The notes below the pieces were generated by a model, which was not told the origin of the DNA, did not search any database, and saw nothing but the letters and a program-made list of their open reading frames with translations. The position numbers and the translations under genes are program-made. Shown here in pieces: positions 7,047 to 12,586 of a stretch of 12,586 bases of DNA; the stretch's first letter is position 1; the number at the start of each line of letters is the position of its first letter. The DNA comes from Bacillota bacterium (GTDB lineage Bacteria; Bacillota; Clostridia; Christensenellales; Aristaeellaceae), in the NCBI GenBank assembly GCA_023415145.1, contig JAEZLW010000156.1:1-12586 (forward strand), written 5' to 3'.

Positions 7047-7440
7047 GATTGTTCCCCTTTGAACACTAAATTTGACAATCGGTAACATTCATTAGCCTCA
7101 TGGATAATAACACTTTGCTATACCTCATTGATGATGCCAATGAATTTCATCTGCAAGCTTTGACGCGTACATGGCCAAATCCTCAGGCCCATGCTTTTCA
7201 CCTCGATGGAGCTTGATTCCAAATGCAATTATATAGCGGGGTCTTTCCTTTGTCCATACAACTGTTCATACATTTGCATGATGACCGTACAAGGATGGGG
7301 CTTTCAACCTTTTCAGGGATTTTTACTGCAAAGGGATGCACAACGGATTCAGAGGTAATACACTTGCGCTGTATGAAAGAGTGTATGGAAGATAACAACC
7401 GCTGGGACGAGCGTGATTTCTTTACGCTTACATGACACAG
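7047..7440. other. Intergenic stretch without a convincing gene
   Basis: About 400 bases separate the CHASE4-GGDEF-EAL start from the terminator behind the GNAT gene. Open frames of 60-70 codons exist on both strands (7223-7435 plus, 7198-7398 minus). Neither has a ribosome binding site or a recognisable product, and the plus frame has an odd, cysteine-containing composition (ending in RWDERDFFTLT). No clear sigma-A promoter for the leftward gene was found. It may hold that gene's promoter and a decayed gene remnant. Confidence 0.5.
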
Positions 7441-7475
7441 AAAAGCACCTCCCGACAGCCAAAACCACCGGGAGG
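7441..7475 (-). terminator. Rho-independent terminator of the ABC exporter/GNAT operon
   Basis: On the minus strand the stem CCTCCCG / CGGGAGG (7475-7469 / 7454-7448) is followed by TGCTTTTC. It lies about 23 bases after the GNAT stop codon. The outer bases CACA/TGTG can extend the pairing imperfectly. Confidence 0.75.
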
Positions 7476-7497
7476 AGCCTTGTGTTCAAATTGAATC

Positions 7498-7971
7498 CTA
7501 CTTTTTCAACAAATCCTTGTAAACCCCAGGAACGGAATCGGGGATCACCGTAGCGCCCACCGTCTTTTCATAAAAGCCCAAAGGACCCGCGCCGCCGATC
7601 ACGGCATAGGCGTACCCCATTTCCCGCAGACCGTGCATGCAGGCGATGAGCAGCCCACGTCCGATGCCCAGGTTGCGGCTGCTCTCCTGAACGCCCATGG
7701 GGCCGAAAAAATTTTTTTGGGTGGCCTCGTAGCAGGAAAAGCCCAGAATTTCATCGTCCTTCACCGCAATGAAGCAGCTTACCGGCTGGCGGGAAAAGCA
7801 GATTTCGCACTCGCTGGCCCAGCGGGGGCCGAAATGTTCATCGACCCAGGCGGTGATCCTGCGCATATCCGGCACCATGGCGCGGCGGAGGGAAACCCCT
7901 TTTTCCTCATAATCCTTCATCAAAGGGGCAAGTTCGGGCAGCTTCAACAGGTGCACCAGCATATCGGGCAT
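7498..7971 (-). CDS. GNAT-family N-acetyltransferase
   Basis: This 157-residue acetyl-CoA-dependent N-acetyltransferase is of typical GNAT size. The acetyl-CoA pyrophosphate-binding motif A reads RNLGIGRGLL (residues 99-108), with the preceding beta strand ILGFSCYEA (75-83) and the late GFYEKTVGA (132-140) matching the fold. The ATG at 7971 follows AAAGGA by about nine bases. It is 57 bases behind the ABC permease on the same strand and is followed by a terminator, so it is probably the last gene of the exporter operon. The substrate cannot be told; a small amine, antibiotic or peptide exported or neutralised with the ABC pair is a reasonable guess, as is an unrelated housekeeping role. Confidence 0.88.
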   Translation of the reverse strand: MPDMLVHLLKLPELAPLMKDYEEKGVSLRRAMVPDMRRITAWVDEHFGPRWASECEICFSRQPVSCFIAVKDDEILGFSCYEATQKNFFGPMGVQESSRNLGIGRGLLIACMHGLREMGYAYAVIGGAGPLGFYEKTVGATVIPDSVPGVYKDLLKK

Positions 7972-8028
7972 GAATATTCATCCTTTCGGCAACAAATAAG
8001 GCTTCCTATCCATTCCACCCGGTATGCC

Positions 8029-8889
8029 CTATTTCCTCTTTCTGGACAGATTCCACGTGGCCAGCAGAAAGAAAACCACCGCCGTGCCTACAAGCACCCA
8101 CAGGCTGACGGCAACTGAAAGCTCCGTGACGCCCCACTGGAAAGAAACGCCCATCATTTGCCGGAACTCCCGGGAAGCCATGGCCGGCGCGCCGGCGAAG
8201 GCGGTTTGCAGCGGGCTTTCCATCATCACCTGCCGGAAAAGCACACTGGCATGGGATACGGGGAAAAATTTCACCACCGCCTGCACGGCCTCCGGCAATG
8301 ATCCTATCGGGATATAGACGCCTGTCAGAAACCCGATCAACGTGCCCAGTATGGTGGAAGCCGTAGCAAAGGCGTTGTTGCTTTTGAAGAAGGACACAAT
8401 GAAAAGCACCAGCGCCGTGCTGGAAGAAACCGACAGCAGCATCACGCCAAAGAGCTTCACAAGGCTGGCCGCGCCCAGCACTTTGCCGCCGTAGGCCACG
8501 ATGTACAGCTCCGCCAGTACAAAGGTGATGCATGTCATGATCAGGCCGATGATAAAAGAGCTGACAATGTACCCGCCGGCCAGGGATGACCGCTTGGCGG
8601 GGGAAGCCGAAAAATCCTTGCTGATTTTCTTTGCCTTATCCTCCACCATGATGCCGAAAGCGCCCATGGTGGTGGTGATGGAGGTAACGCTGAGTAGCCC
8701 CGCCATGATCCAGCTATCGAGCAAAAACCGCGAGTTGGGGATGCTTTTCATGTTGCCGGTGAGCATATCCCCCAGAAACAGCACATACAGGCCGATGATA
8801 ATGAAGGCGGACAAAAGGGAAAAGAACACGGCGGCACGGTCCCGAAAGAAAATCTTGAGGTTGCGCACGGCGAAATTCATTGTAATCAT
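8029..8889 (-). CDS. ABC-2 type exporter permease (DrrB-like)
   Basis: This 286-residue membrane subunit of an ABC exporter has about six hydrophobic segments near residues 21-39, 60-80, 105-130, 145-168, 175-195 and 258-278. A basic N-terminus (RNLKIFFRDRAA) and the cytoplasmic ISKDFSASPAKR region (89-100) between segments 2 and 3 are typical of ABC-2 permeases. The conserved GFLTGVYIPIGSLP (186-199) is the amphipathic loop of this family. The start ATG (8889) overlaps the stop of the ATPase gene in the sequence ATGA, so translation is coupled. AAAGGGG lies about 8 bases upstream. It pairs with the upstream ATPase to form a drug- or lipid-type exporter; the substrate is unknown. Confidence 0.9.
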   Translation of the reverse strand: MITMNFAVRNLKIFFRDRAAVFFSLLSAFIIIGLYVLFLGDMLTGNMKSIPNSRFLLDSWIMAGLLSVTSITTTMGAFGIMVEDKAKKISKDFSASPAKRSSLAGGYIVSSFIIGLIMTCITFVLAELYIVAYGGKVLGAASLVKLFGVMLLSVSSSTALVLFIVSFFKSNNAFATASTILGTLIGFLTGVYIPIGSLPEAVQAVVKFFPVSHASVLFRQVMMESPLQTAFAGAPAMASREFRQMMGVSFQWGVTELSVAVSLWVLVGTAVVFFLLATWNLSRKRK

Positions 8890-9800
8890 TCTCTGATCCC
8901 CTTTCCGGTGATGGCAATAAACGCATCGTCCATGCTGCCGCTTAAAACTTCAAACACAGATATCAGCTCCTCGCAGCCCTTTACAATGGGCAGCGCGTCC
9001 ACCGTGCGCTTGAGCGGCACCGATACCATGCCCCCCGCCGTTTCATAGGTTATGTTCAGGCCGTTCAGATACGCTTGAAGTGCACTCATGTCGGTAGGCT
9101 TGATTTTCAGTTGATCGCTGGAGTACCTGTCCTTCAGCTCCGCCGGCGTGCCCTTGGCGGTTAAAAGGCCCTTGTCGATGACCGCCACATAGTCGGCCCC
9201 GGCCGCTTCCTCCATATAATGGGTGGTCAAAAAGACCGTCACACCCTCCTTGATCTGCAGGTTTCGAATGGTGTTCCAAACGCTTTGCCTGGTCTGCGGG
9301 TCAAGGCCCGTGGTGGGCTCGTCCAGGAACAGAATTTTCGGGGTGTTCACAAGCGCTCTGGCAATATCTGCCCTTCGGCGCTGTCCGCCGGACAGCTTGC
9401 CGTAAGGCCGGTTCAGGAAGGAATCCGCCTCCGCCGCAATGGCAGCCTTTTTCACGGCCTGCCTGAGCGCATCCCCCCGAAGGCCGTAAAAGGCGGCGCG
9501 GGCGGAAAGGTTTTCCTTCACGGTAAGCAGGCTGTCCAGGATGCTGTCCTGAAACACCACGCCAATGCATTCCCGGATTTTGGCGTCATCCTTGGAAAGT
9601 TTATGACCGTCCACCGTCACTTCACCCTCGTCAGGCGCAAGCAACGTACAAATCATGTCGATGGTGGTGGACTTGCCCGCCCCGTTGGGGCCAAGGAATG
9701 CAAACAGCGTTCCCGCGTCCACGTAAAAGTCGATGCCCCGAACAGCCTGAACATCGCGATAGCTTTTTTTCAGCCCCGATACTTCAATGATCTTTTCCAT
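8886..9800 (-). CDS. ABC exporter ATP-binding protein (DrrA/CcmA-like)
   Basis: This 304-residue cytoplasmic ATPase powers the adjacent ABC-2 permease. All nucleotide-binding elements are present: Walker A GPNGAGKST (37-45), Q-loop Q84, signature LSGGQRRRADIARAL (136-150), Walker B ILFLDEPTTGLD (156-167) and H-loop H194 in LTTHYMEEA. The C-terminal about 90 residues form the extra domain seen in DrrA-type exporters. The ATG at 9800 follows GGAGGG at a good distance; a frame extension to 9842 lacks one. It lies 123 bases behind the cysteine-rich gene, with a weak extended -10 sequence between, so it may be read both from the TetR-controlled promoter and from its own. Confidence 0.93.
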   Translation of the reverse strand: MEKIIEVSGLKKSYRDVQAVRGIDFYVDAGTLFAFLGPNGAGKSTTIDMICTLLAPDEGEVTVDGHKLSKDDAKIRECIGVVFQDSILDSLLTVKENLSARAAFYGLRGDALRQAVKKAAIAAEADSFLNRPYGKLSGGQRRRADIARALVNTPKILFLDEPTTGLDPQTRQSVWNTIRNLQIKEGVTVFLTTHYMEEAAGADYVAVIDKGLLTAKGTPAELKDRYSSDQLKIKPTDMSALQAYLNGLNITYETAGGMVSVPLKRTVDALPIVKGCEELISVFEVLSGSMDDAFIAITGKGIRE

Positions 9801-9863
9801 CCGTTTCCCTCCACACAGTCGGTCAGCCTTTGCCACACGCATCCATTCTACCAGCCGTTTTCC

Positions 9864-9872
9864 ATTTTATCA
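9864..9872 (-). promoter_or_regulatory. Possible extended -10 promoter before the ABC exporter genes
   Basis: TGATAAAAT on the minus strand matches an extended -10 (TG-N-TAAAAT), about 60 bases before the ATPase start. No good -35 is present 16-18 nt upstream, so the call is weak. Confidence 0.3.
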
Positions 9873-9923
9873 TTGAAAAGCAAAAAGAAACAGATGAAAA
9901 TTGCATGAGAAGAATAGCGGCCG

Positions 9924-10376
9924 TCAGCATTCTGCCTTGATGACAACCTTGCATTGGTCCCCTTCCATCAAGGTGCTTTTGACCTCGATTTGATCCTTTG
10001 CGATTTTCCCGCCCGATATATCTGTGATCATGGCAATCATGGGGTCCAGGCACCAGCCGCGGCAGGCGTTTGCTCCGCCCATTTTCTTGCTCATCGCGCA
10101 CAGCTTGCAGGCCGTGGCGGTTGCTTCATAACCGTCCGTTGTCTTCAAAACCTGCCAGTTGGCACAGCCGAAAATGCCTGAAAGCGTCAAAAACACGTCT
10201 TCAACAGAAGTGATGCCCATCATTTTGTTCATGGCGCCCGCCGTTTGGCTTTGCCGCTCCGCCCGTTTTTCCACAATGGTATCCAGCACTTTCAAGGCGC
10301 CAAAGGTGTTGACGGTTTCGGCCACCGCGGCGGCATAGGTGTTTTGCAGCAAGGCCAGTTTCTTTTCAGCATCCAT
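9924..10376 (-). CDS. Small cysteine-rich protein, possible ATC-hydrolase/V4R-like family
   Basis: I do not recognise this 150-residue protein with certainty. It has seven cysteines (71, 90, 93, 105, 109, 142, 150), including C90xxC93 and C105xxxC109. Its C-terminal end, KSTLMEGDQCKVVIKA, resembles the ending of the L-2-amino-thiazoline-4-carboxylate hydrolase / V4R-like families, which often end in a GDxxC-type turn. No membrane segment or signal peptide is visible. ATG 10376 follows AAAGGAG by eight bases. A TetR operator copy lies 21 bases upstream of the start codon. It is placed between tetR and the exporter genes on the same strand, so it is probably part of the same stress or export response: a ligand-binding, metal-binding or small detoxifying protein. 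That role is inference. Confidence 0.75.
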   Translation of the reverse strand: MDAEKKLALLQNTYAAAVAETVNTFGALKVLDTIVEKRAERQSQTAGAMNKMMGITSVEDVFLTLSGIFGCANWQVLKTTDGYEATATACKLCAMSKKMGGANACRGWCLDPMIAMITDISGGKIAKDQIEVKSTLMEGDQCKVVIKAEC

Positions 10377-10396
10377 AATTGTTTCTCCTTTATGAT

Positions 10397-10410
10397 CTAT
10401 CGTTCGTTAA
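10397..10410. promoter_or_regulatory. TetR-family operator before the cysteine-rich gene
   Basis: CTATCGTTCGTTAA matches the perfect operator at 11016-11029 at 12 of 14 positions, including the core TCGTTCGTTA-type half-sites around a TT centre. It lies between the tetR stop and the cysteine-rich gene. A weak promoter (TTCACA, 16 nt, TAGATC on the minus strand) would overlap it. Confidence 0.68.
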
Positions 10411-10433
10411 GTTTGTGTGAAACGAAGACGGCG

Positions 10434-11003
10434 CTAGGTACGCCCCGCCAGGATGACCGCCAGCTCTTCCCTGATTTCCTCCCTGGTCATGGACCGGCTT
10501 TTCACCACAATGCTTTCCACCAGATTCTCCAGCAAATGCACCAGCGTGCGCACCAGGATAGCACCGTTCTTCACATCCTTCAAGTGCGGCAGGACCAATT
10601 GATAGTGCCTTGGGAGGATGGACTTTTCCCACTTGTCCATGATCTCCTGCAGATCATTGTCACCGTCGAAGGAGAGATACACCTTCACCCCCAGCCGGTA
10701 CACCTTTTTGTCAAAATCACTGAGAAAATGAAGCTGGTACACATACTCCGTGTAAAAATCCAGAATGCTGTCCGTTTTGATCTGCCCGGCATGACGTTTC
10801 AGCAGATCAAAATAGTCCTGTTTGATGATCTCATGAAACAGCTCCTGCTTGCTTTGATAGTAGTAGTACACCATGGGCAGCGAGCAGTCCACCGCTTTGG
10901 CAATGTTGCGTATGGTGGTGCCATGGTAGCCGTCCCGGTCAAACTGGTCCACGGCGGCCTGCTTGATGCGGATTTTCAGGTCTTGTGCCGTCACGGTTTG
11001 CAC
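10434..11003 (-). CDS. TetR/AcrR-family transcriptional regulator
   Basis: This 189-residue one-component repressor has the usual TetR length. The N-terminal helix-turn-helix reads TTIRNIAKAVDCSLPMVYYYY (about residues 29-49; quoted here only as its span, key parts IAKAVDCS and MVYYYYQSKQELF). The rest is an all-helical ligand and dimer domain. The GTG at 11003 is only 3 nt after GGAGG; a second in-frame GTG at 10994 lies 12 nt after it and could be the real start. An operator palindrome overlies its own promoter, and a second copy precedes the next gene. It therefore likely represses itself and the cysteine-rich/exporter/GNAT genes until an unknown compound, perhaps an export substrate, binds. 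Confidence 0.92.
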   Translation of the reverse strand: MQTVTAQDLKIRIKQAAVDQFDRDGYHGTTIRNIAKAVDCSLPMVYYYYQSKQELFHEIIKQDYFDLLKRHAGQIKTDSILDFYTEYVYQLHFLSDFDKKVYRLGVKVYLSFDGDNDLQEIMDKWEKSILPRHYQLVLPHLKDVKNGAILVRTLVHLLENLVESIVVKSRSMTREEIREELAVILAGRT

Positions 11004-11015
11004 ATACCTCCTTCT

Positions 11016-11029
11016 CTAACGTTCGTTAG
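11016..11029. promoter_or_regulatory. TetR-family operator at the tetR promoter
   Basis: CTAACG-TT-CGTTAG is a perfect inverted repeat (6-bp arms, 2-nt centre). It is directly downstream of the tetR -10 box and covers the predicted +1. This is the usual place for an autorepressor site. Confidence 0.78.
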
Positions 11030-11030
11030 G

Positions 11031-11059
11031 ATTATATGCCCTGCCGAATGAAAATGCAA
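11031..11059 (-). promoter_or_regulatory. Sigma-A promoter of tetR
   Basis: On the minus strand TTGCAT (11059-11054) and a perfect TATAAT (11036-11031) are separated by 17 nt, about 28 bases before the GTG start. It is divergent from the promoter at 11108-11136. Confidence 0.8.
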
Positions 11060-11107
11060 TACCCTTTTGATAATTTTTTATCGTTGTTATTCGCATTCAT
11101 TCCATGA

Positions 11108-11136
11108 TTGACAAGCGGCACACACCTTTTTATAGT
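11108..11136 (+). promoter_or_regulatory. Sigma-A promoter of the DUF6171-like gene
   Basis: TTGACA (11108-11113) and TATAGT (11131-11136) are separated by 17 nt. About 40 bases of leader precede the start at 11182. No copy of the TetR operator lies here, so this gene is probably outside that regulon. Confidence 0.78.
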
Positions 11137-11181
11137 AAAGAGAGCAGGCTATCATTGCCATGAAAATCCGGAGGCGATATA

Positions 11182-11478
11182 ATGACCTACGACAGCAGCC
11201 ATGTTCTATGCCGGAAGTGCCTGATGCAAGAGGTTGAAGAAAGTCAGCTCAGGGAGTACCTGGACAACTACGCCGCCGCCCTGCCGGATGATAAAAGAGC
11301 ACCGGAGGCGGAATATACAAAGCGCCTTTCCCTTTGCGAGGAATGCCATCACCGCATACGCTTCACCTGCACGCTGTGCGGCTGCTACATACAGGCCAGG
11401 GCCGCCAAGAAAAACCAAAAATGTCCCATCCCCGGCGCACCCCGGTGGAGCGCCATGGCGGAGGATGCCGATGAGTAA
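11182..11478 (+). CDS. DUF6171-like small zinc-binding protein
   Basis: This 98-residue soluble protein has eight cysteines arranged as C10xxC13, C52xxC55, C63xxC66xC68 and C81, enough for two treble-clef-like zinc sites. The text KRLSLCEECHHR, LCGCYIQARAAKKNQKCP and the N-terminal CRKC match, from memory, the DUF6171 family, which is common in Clostridia and has no known function. The ATG follows GGAGG (11170-11174) by 7 nt. It is transcribed alone from its own promoter, divergent from tetR, and ends just before a long perfect inverted repeat. A nucleic-acid or protein-binding role is possible but not shown. Confidence 0.85.
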   Translation: MTYDSSHVLCRKCLMQEVEESQLREYLDNYAAALPDDKRAPEAEYTKRLSLCEECHHRIRFTCTLCGCYIQARAAKKNQKCPIPGAPRWSAMAEDADE

Positions 11479-11481
11479 GCA

Positions 11482-11513
11482 GGAAGGGTGATTTTTGTAA
11501 AAATCACCCTTCC
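11482..11513. terminator. Perfect 15-bp inverted repeat behind the DUF6171-like gene
   Basis: GGAAGGGTGATTTTT (11482-11496) and AAAAATCACCCTTCC (11499-11513) pair perfectly around a GT centre, 3 bases after the stop codon. Position suggests a terminator, but no T-tract follows on either strand; only the five T/A pairs at the loop end resemble one. Confidence 0.6.
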
Positions 11514-11532
11514 CTATCCGCAAGCTCAATCG

Positions 11533-11606
11533 TCGCGCTGCTTCGCTGCCGCTCGCATCGCTTGTTTCGCTTGATTCCTTCGCCTCGCTTCATCCGCCAC
11601 TGGCGG
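11533..11606. repeat. TCGC-rich intergenic stretch with a small hairpin
   Basis: TCGC occurs seven times within 56 bases (11533, 11543, 11553, 11558, 11567, 11580, 11585). A CCGCC/GGCGG hairpin follows (11594-11598 / 11602-11606). The stretch from 11514 to 11629 carries no gene I can support. The minus strand holds a short 24-codon basic frame without a ribosome binding site. It looks like a low-complexity or dispersed-repeat sequence rather than coding DNA. Confidence 0.5.
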
Positions 11607-11629
11607 CGCTCAGCTCAGTCACCATCCCC

Positions 11630-11654
11630 AAAAACTTTCTATATCTTTATATAG
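11630..11654 (-). terminator. Weak terminator of the aldo/keto reductase gene
   Basis: On the minus strand a small AT stem CTATAT / ATATAG (11654-11639, 4-nt loop) is followed after four bases by TTTTT (11634-11630). It begins 4 bases past the stop codon. The stem is weak, so the larger structure to the left may share the job. Confidence 0.4.
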
Positions 11655-11658
11655 CCCG

Positions 11659-12483
11659 CTACTCCACGTCAAGAGGCGTCTTGTATCCCGGCGCGGGGAA
11701 CGCCGCATCCAAAAGATCAATCTCCTCCGGGGAAAGCGATATGTTCAGCATGGCCGCGTTCTCCCTGGCGTGCTGCACGCTGCCGGCCTTGGGAATGGGA
11801 ATCAAAAACGGGTCGCGAAGGATAAAACCCAATAGCACCTGTGCCGGTGTGATGTTGTGCGTGGCTGCCACCTTACGCACCGCCTGGCTGGAAAACAGCT
11901 CGGGCTTAAGTAAGCTTTGCTGGGCCAGGGGGCAGTAGGCCATCACCGGCACGCGATGCTCGCGAAGCCATGGCATCAGATCGAAATCAATGCCCCGGGA
12001 TCCCAAATGATACAGCACCTGGTTCACAGCGCAGTTTTTTCCGCCCGGAATGGAAAACAGCTCCTTCATGTCCGCCGTGTCAAAGTTGGATACTCCCCAG
12101 TTTTGAATCAGCCCGCGCCGCTTGAGTTCCTCCATGCATTCCACCGTTTCATGAAGGGACACCCCGCCCCGCCAGTGGAGCAGGTACAAATCCATATACT
12201 CCGCGCCCATGCGGCGCAGGGAGTTTTCACAAGAGCGGAAGATGCGGCTCCTGCCCGCGTTGTGGGGGTACACCTTCGATACCAGGGTTATTTTCTCTCT
12301 GGGAATATTCTTGATCGCCTCGCCCACCAGCGATTCGGCCCGGCCATCGCCGTACATTTCCGCCGTGTCGATCAAGGTCATCCCCAGATTGACGCCTTCC
12401 TGAAGGGCATAAATCTCCTCCGCCCGTTTGGCGGGATGATCTCCCATATGCCATGTTCCCTGGCCCATGCGCGGTATGTGCAT
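11659..12483 (-). CDS. Aldo/keto reductase
   Basis: This 274-residue NADPH-dependent reductase of carbonyl compounds has a TIM-barrel fold. The full catalytic tetrad is visible: D39 in LIDTAEMYG, Y44, K70 in TLVSKVYP and H103 in YLLHWRGG. Late motifs are NWGVSNFD (127-134), QVLYHLGSRGID (about 155-166) and the cofactor-binding IPIPKAGS with the following ARENAAM. The start at 12483 follows AAGGAG by nine bases, and an in-frame stop three codons upstream rules out a longer protein. The N-terminus is therefore short: it begins almost at IPRMGQGTWHMG, with little of the usual first hairpin. It is transcribed alone, convergent with the DUF6171-like gene. The substrate is unknown; close relatives are annotated as general aldehyde or diketogulonate-type reductases. 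Confidence 0.92.
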   Translation of the reverse strand: MHIPRMGQGTWHMGDHPAKRAEEIYALQEGVNLGMTLIDTAEMYGDGRAESLVGEAIKNIPREKITLVSKVYPHNAGRSRIFRSCENSLRRMGAEYMDLYLLHWRGGVSLHETVECMEELKRRGLIQNWGVSNFDTADMKELFSIPGGKNCAVNQVLYHLGSRGIDFDLMPWLREHRVPVMAYCPLAQQSLLKPELFSSQAVRKVAATHNITPAQVLLGFILRDPFLIPIPKAGSVQHARENAAMLNISLSPEEIDLLDAAFPAPGYKTPLDVE

Positions 12484-12510
12484 CTTTTTTATCTCCTTAG
12501 ATATGGGATT

Positions 12511-12558
12511 CCAAAGGGATTACATCCTTTTGGCGGGGTGCAGGGGCAGCGCCCCTGC
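12511..12558. repeat. Double-hairpin intergenic repeat at the right edge
   Basis: Two stems stand in a row. CCAAAGGGA (12511-12519) pairs with TCCTTTTGG (12525-12533), with one G-T pair. GCAGGGGC (12540-12547) pairs perfectly with GCCCCTGC (12551-12558). The first resembles the CCAAAGGG/CCCTTTGG stem behind lsrR (2533-2559), both preceded by TT. Similar paired hairpins are widespread between genes in many Clostridia. It may end a transcript entering from the right. Confidence 0.55.
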
Positions 12559-12586
12559 GACAGCAATCTTTTAAGCCGCACGTAAA

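Noticed and set aside
7198..7435. 60-70-codon frames on both strands in the gap before the GNAT terminator
   Set aside because: No ribosome binding site, no known family, and the two frames overlap each other; kept only as a possible remnant.
9219..9908. A 229-codon open frame antisense to the ABC ATPase gene
   Set aside because: The ATPase carries all expected motifs on the other strand; this frame has no recognisable motif or start signal.
10245..11051. A 268-codon open frame antisense to tetR
   Set aside because: It runs over the tetR gene and its promoter and operator; histidine-rich, patternless translation is typical of a shadow frame.
11530..11604. A 24-codon basic, Ala/Arg/Lys-rich frame on the minus strand in the TCGC-rich stretch
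   Set aside because: It starts at a GTG without a ribosome binding site, and its composition follows from the repeated GCGA pattern.

Overview
The window looks like a Clostridia-type Firmicute chromosome of fairly high G+C. The reasons are strong AGGAGG-type ribosome binding sites, near-consensus sigma-A promoters with 17-nt spacers, a DUF6171-like cysteine protein, and hairpin intergenic repeats. No RNA genes, CRISPR array or insertion sequence were seen.

Left part (1-4668): an Lsr-type autoinducer-2 (AI-2) uptake and signalling locus. A leftward gene cut by the window edge encodes an LsrA-like double ATPase. It is divergent from a rightward set of lsrR (SorC-family regulator), lsrK (AI-2 kinase) and a small cupin gene. 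The lsrK/lsrR versus lsrA divergence is the same as in E. coli. Both divergent promoters are near-perfect, and each has a GTTC/GAAC-type imperfect palindrome just downstream of its -10 box, which makes these candidate LsrR operators. The expected logic is import of AI-2, phosphorylation by LsrK, and release of LsrR by phospho-AI-2. The cupin sits in the operon as a candidate handler of the phosphorylated signal (inference).

Middle (4716-7497): a leftward, noticeably AT-richer gene for a membrane CHASE4-HAMP-GGDEF-EAL protein of cyclic-di-GMP metabolism, then about 450 bases with no convincing gene.

Right-middle (7498-11059): a leftward cluster of a TetR-family regulator, a small cysteine-rich protein (possibly ATC-hydrolase/V4R-like), a DrrA/DrrB-type ABC exporter pair with a 4-base overlap, and a GNAT acetyltransferase. 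Near-identical operators lie in front of tetR and in front of the cysteine-rich gene, so this reads as a self-regulated export/detoxification unit.

Right end (11108-12586): a rightward DUF6171-like zinc-binding protein with its own promoter and a perfect 15-bp inverted repeat behind it, an unusual TCGC-rich stretch, a leftward aldo/keto reductase with an intact catalytic tetrad, and a double-hairpin intergenic repeat at the edge.
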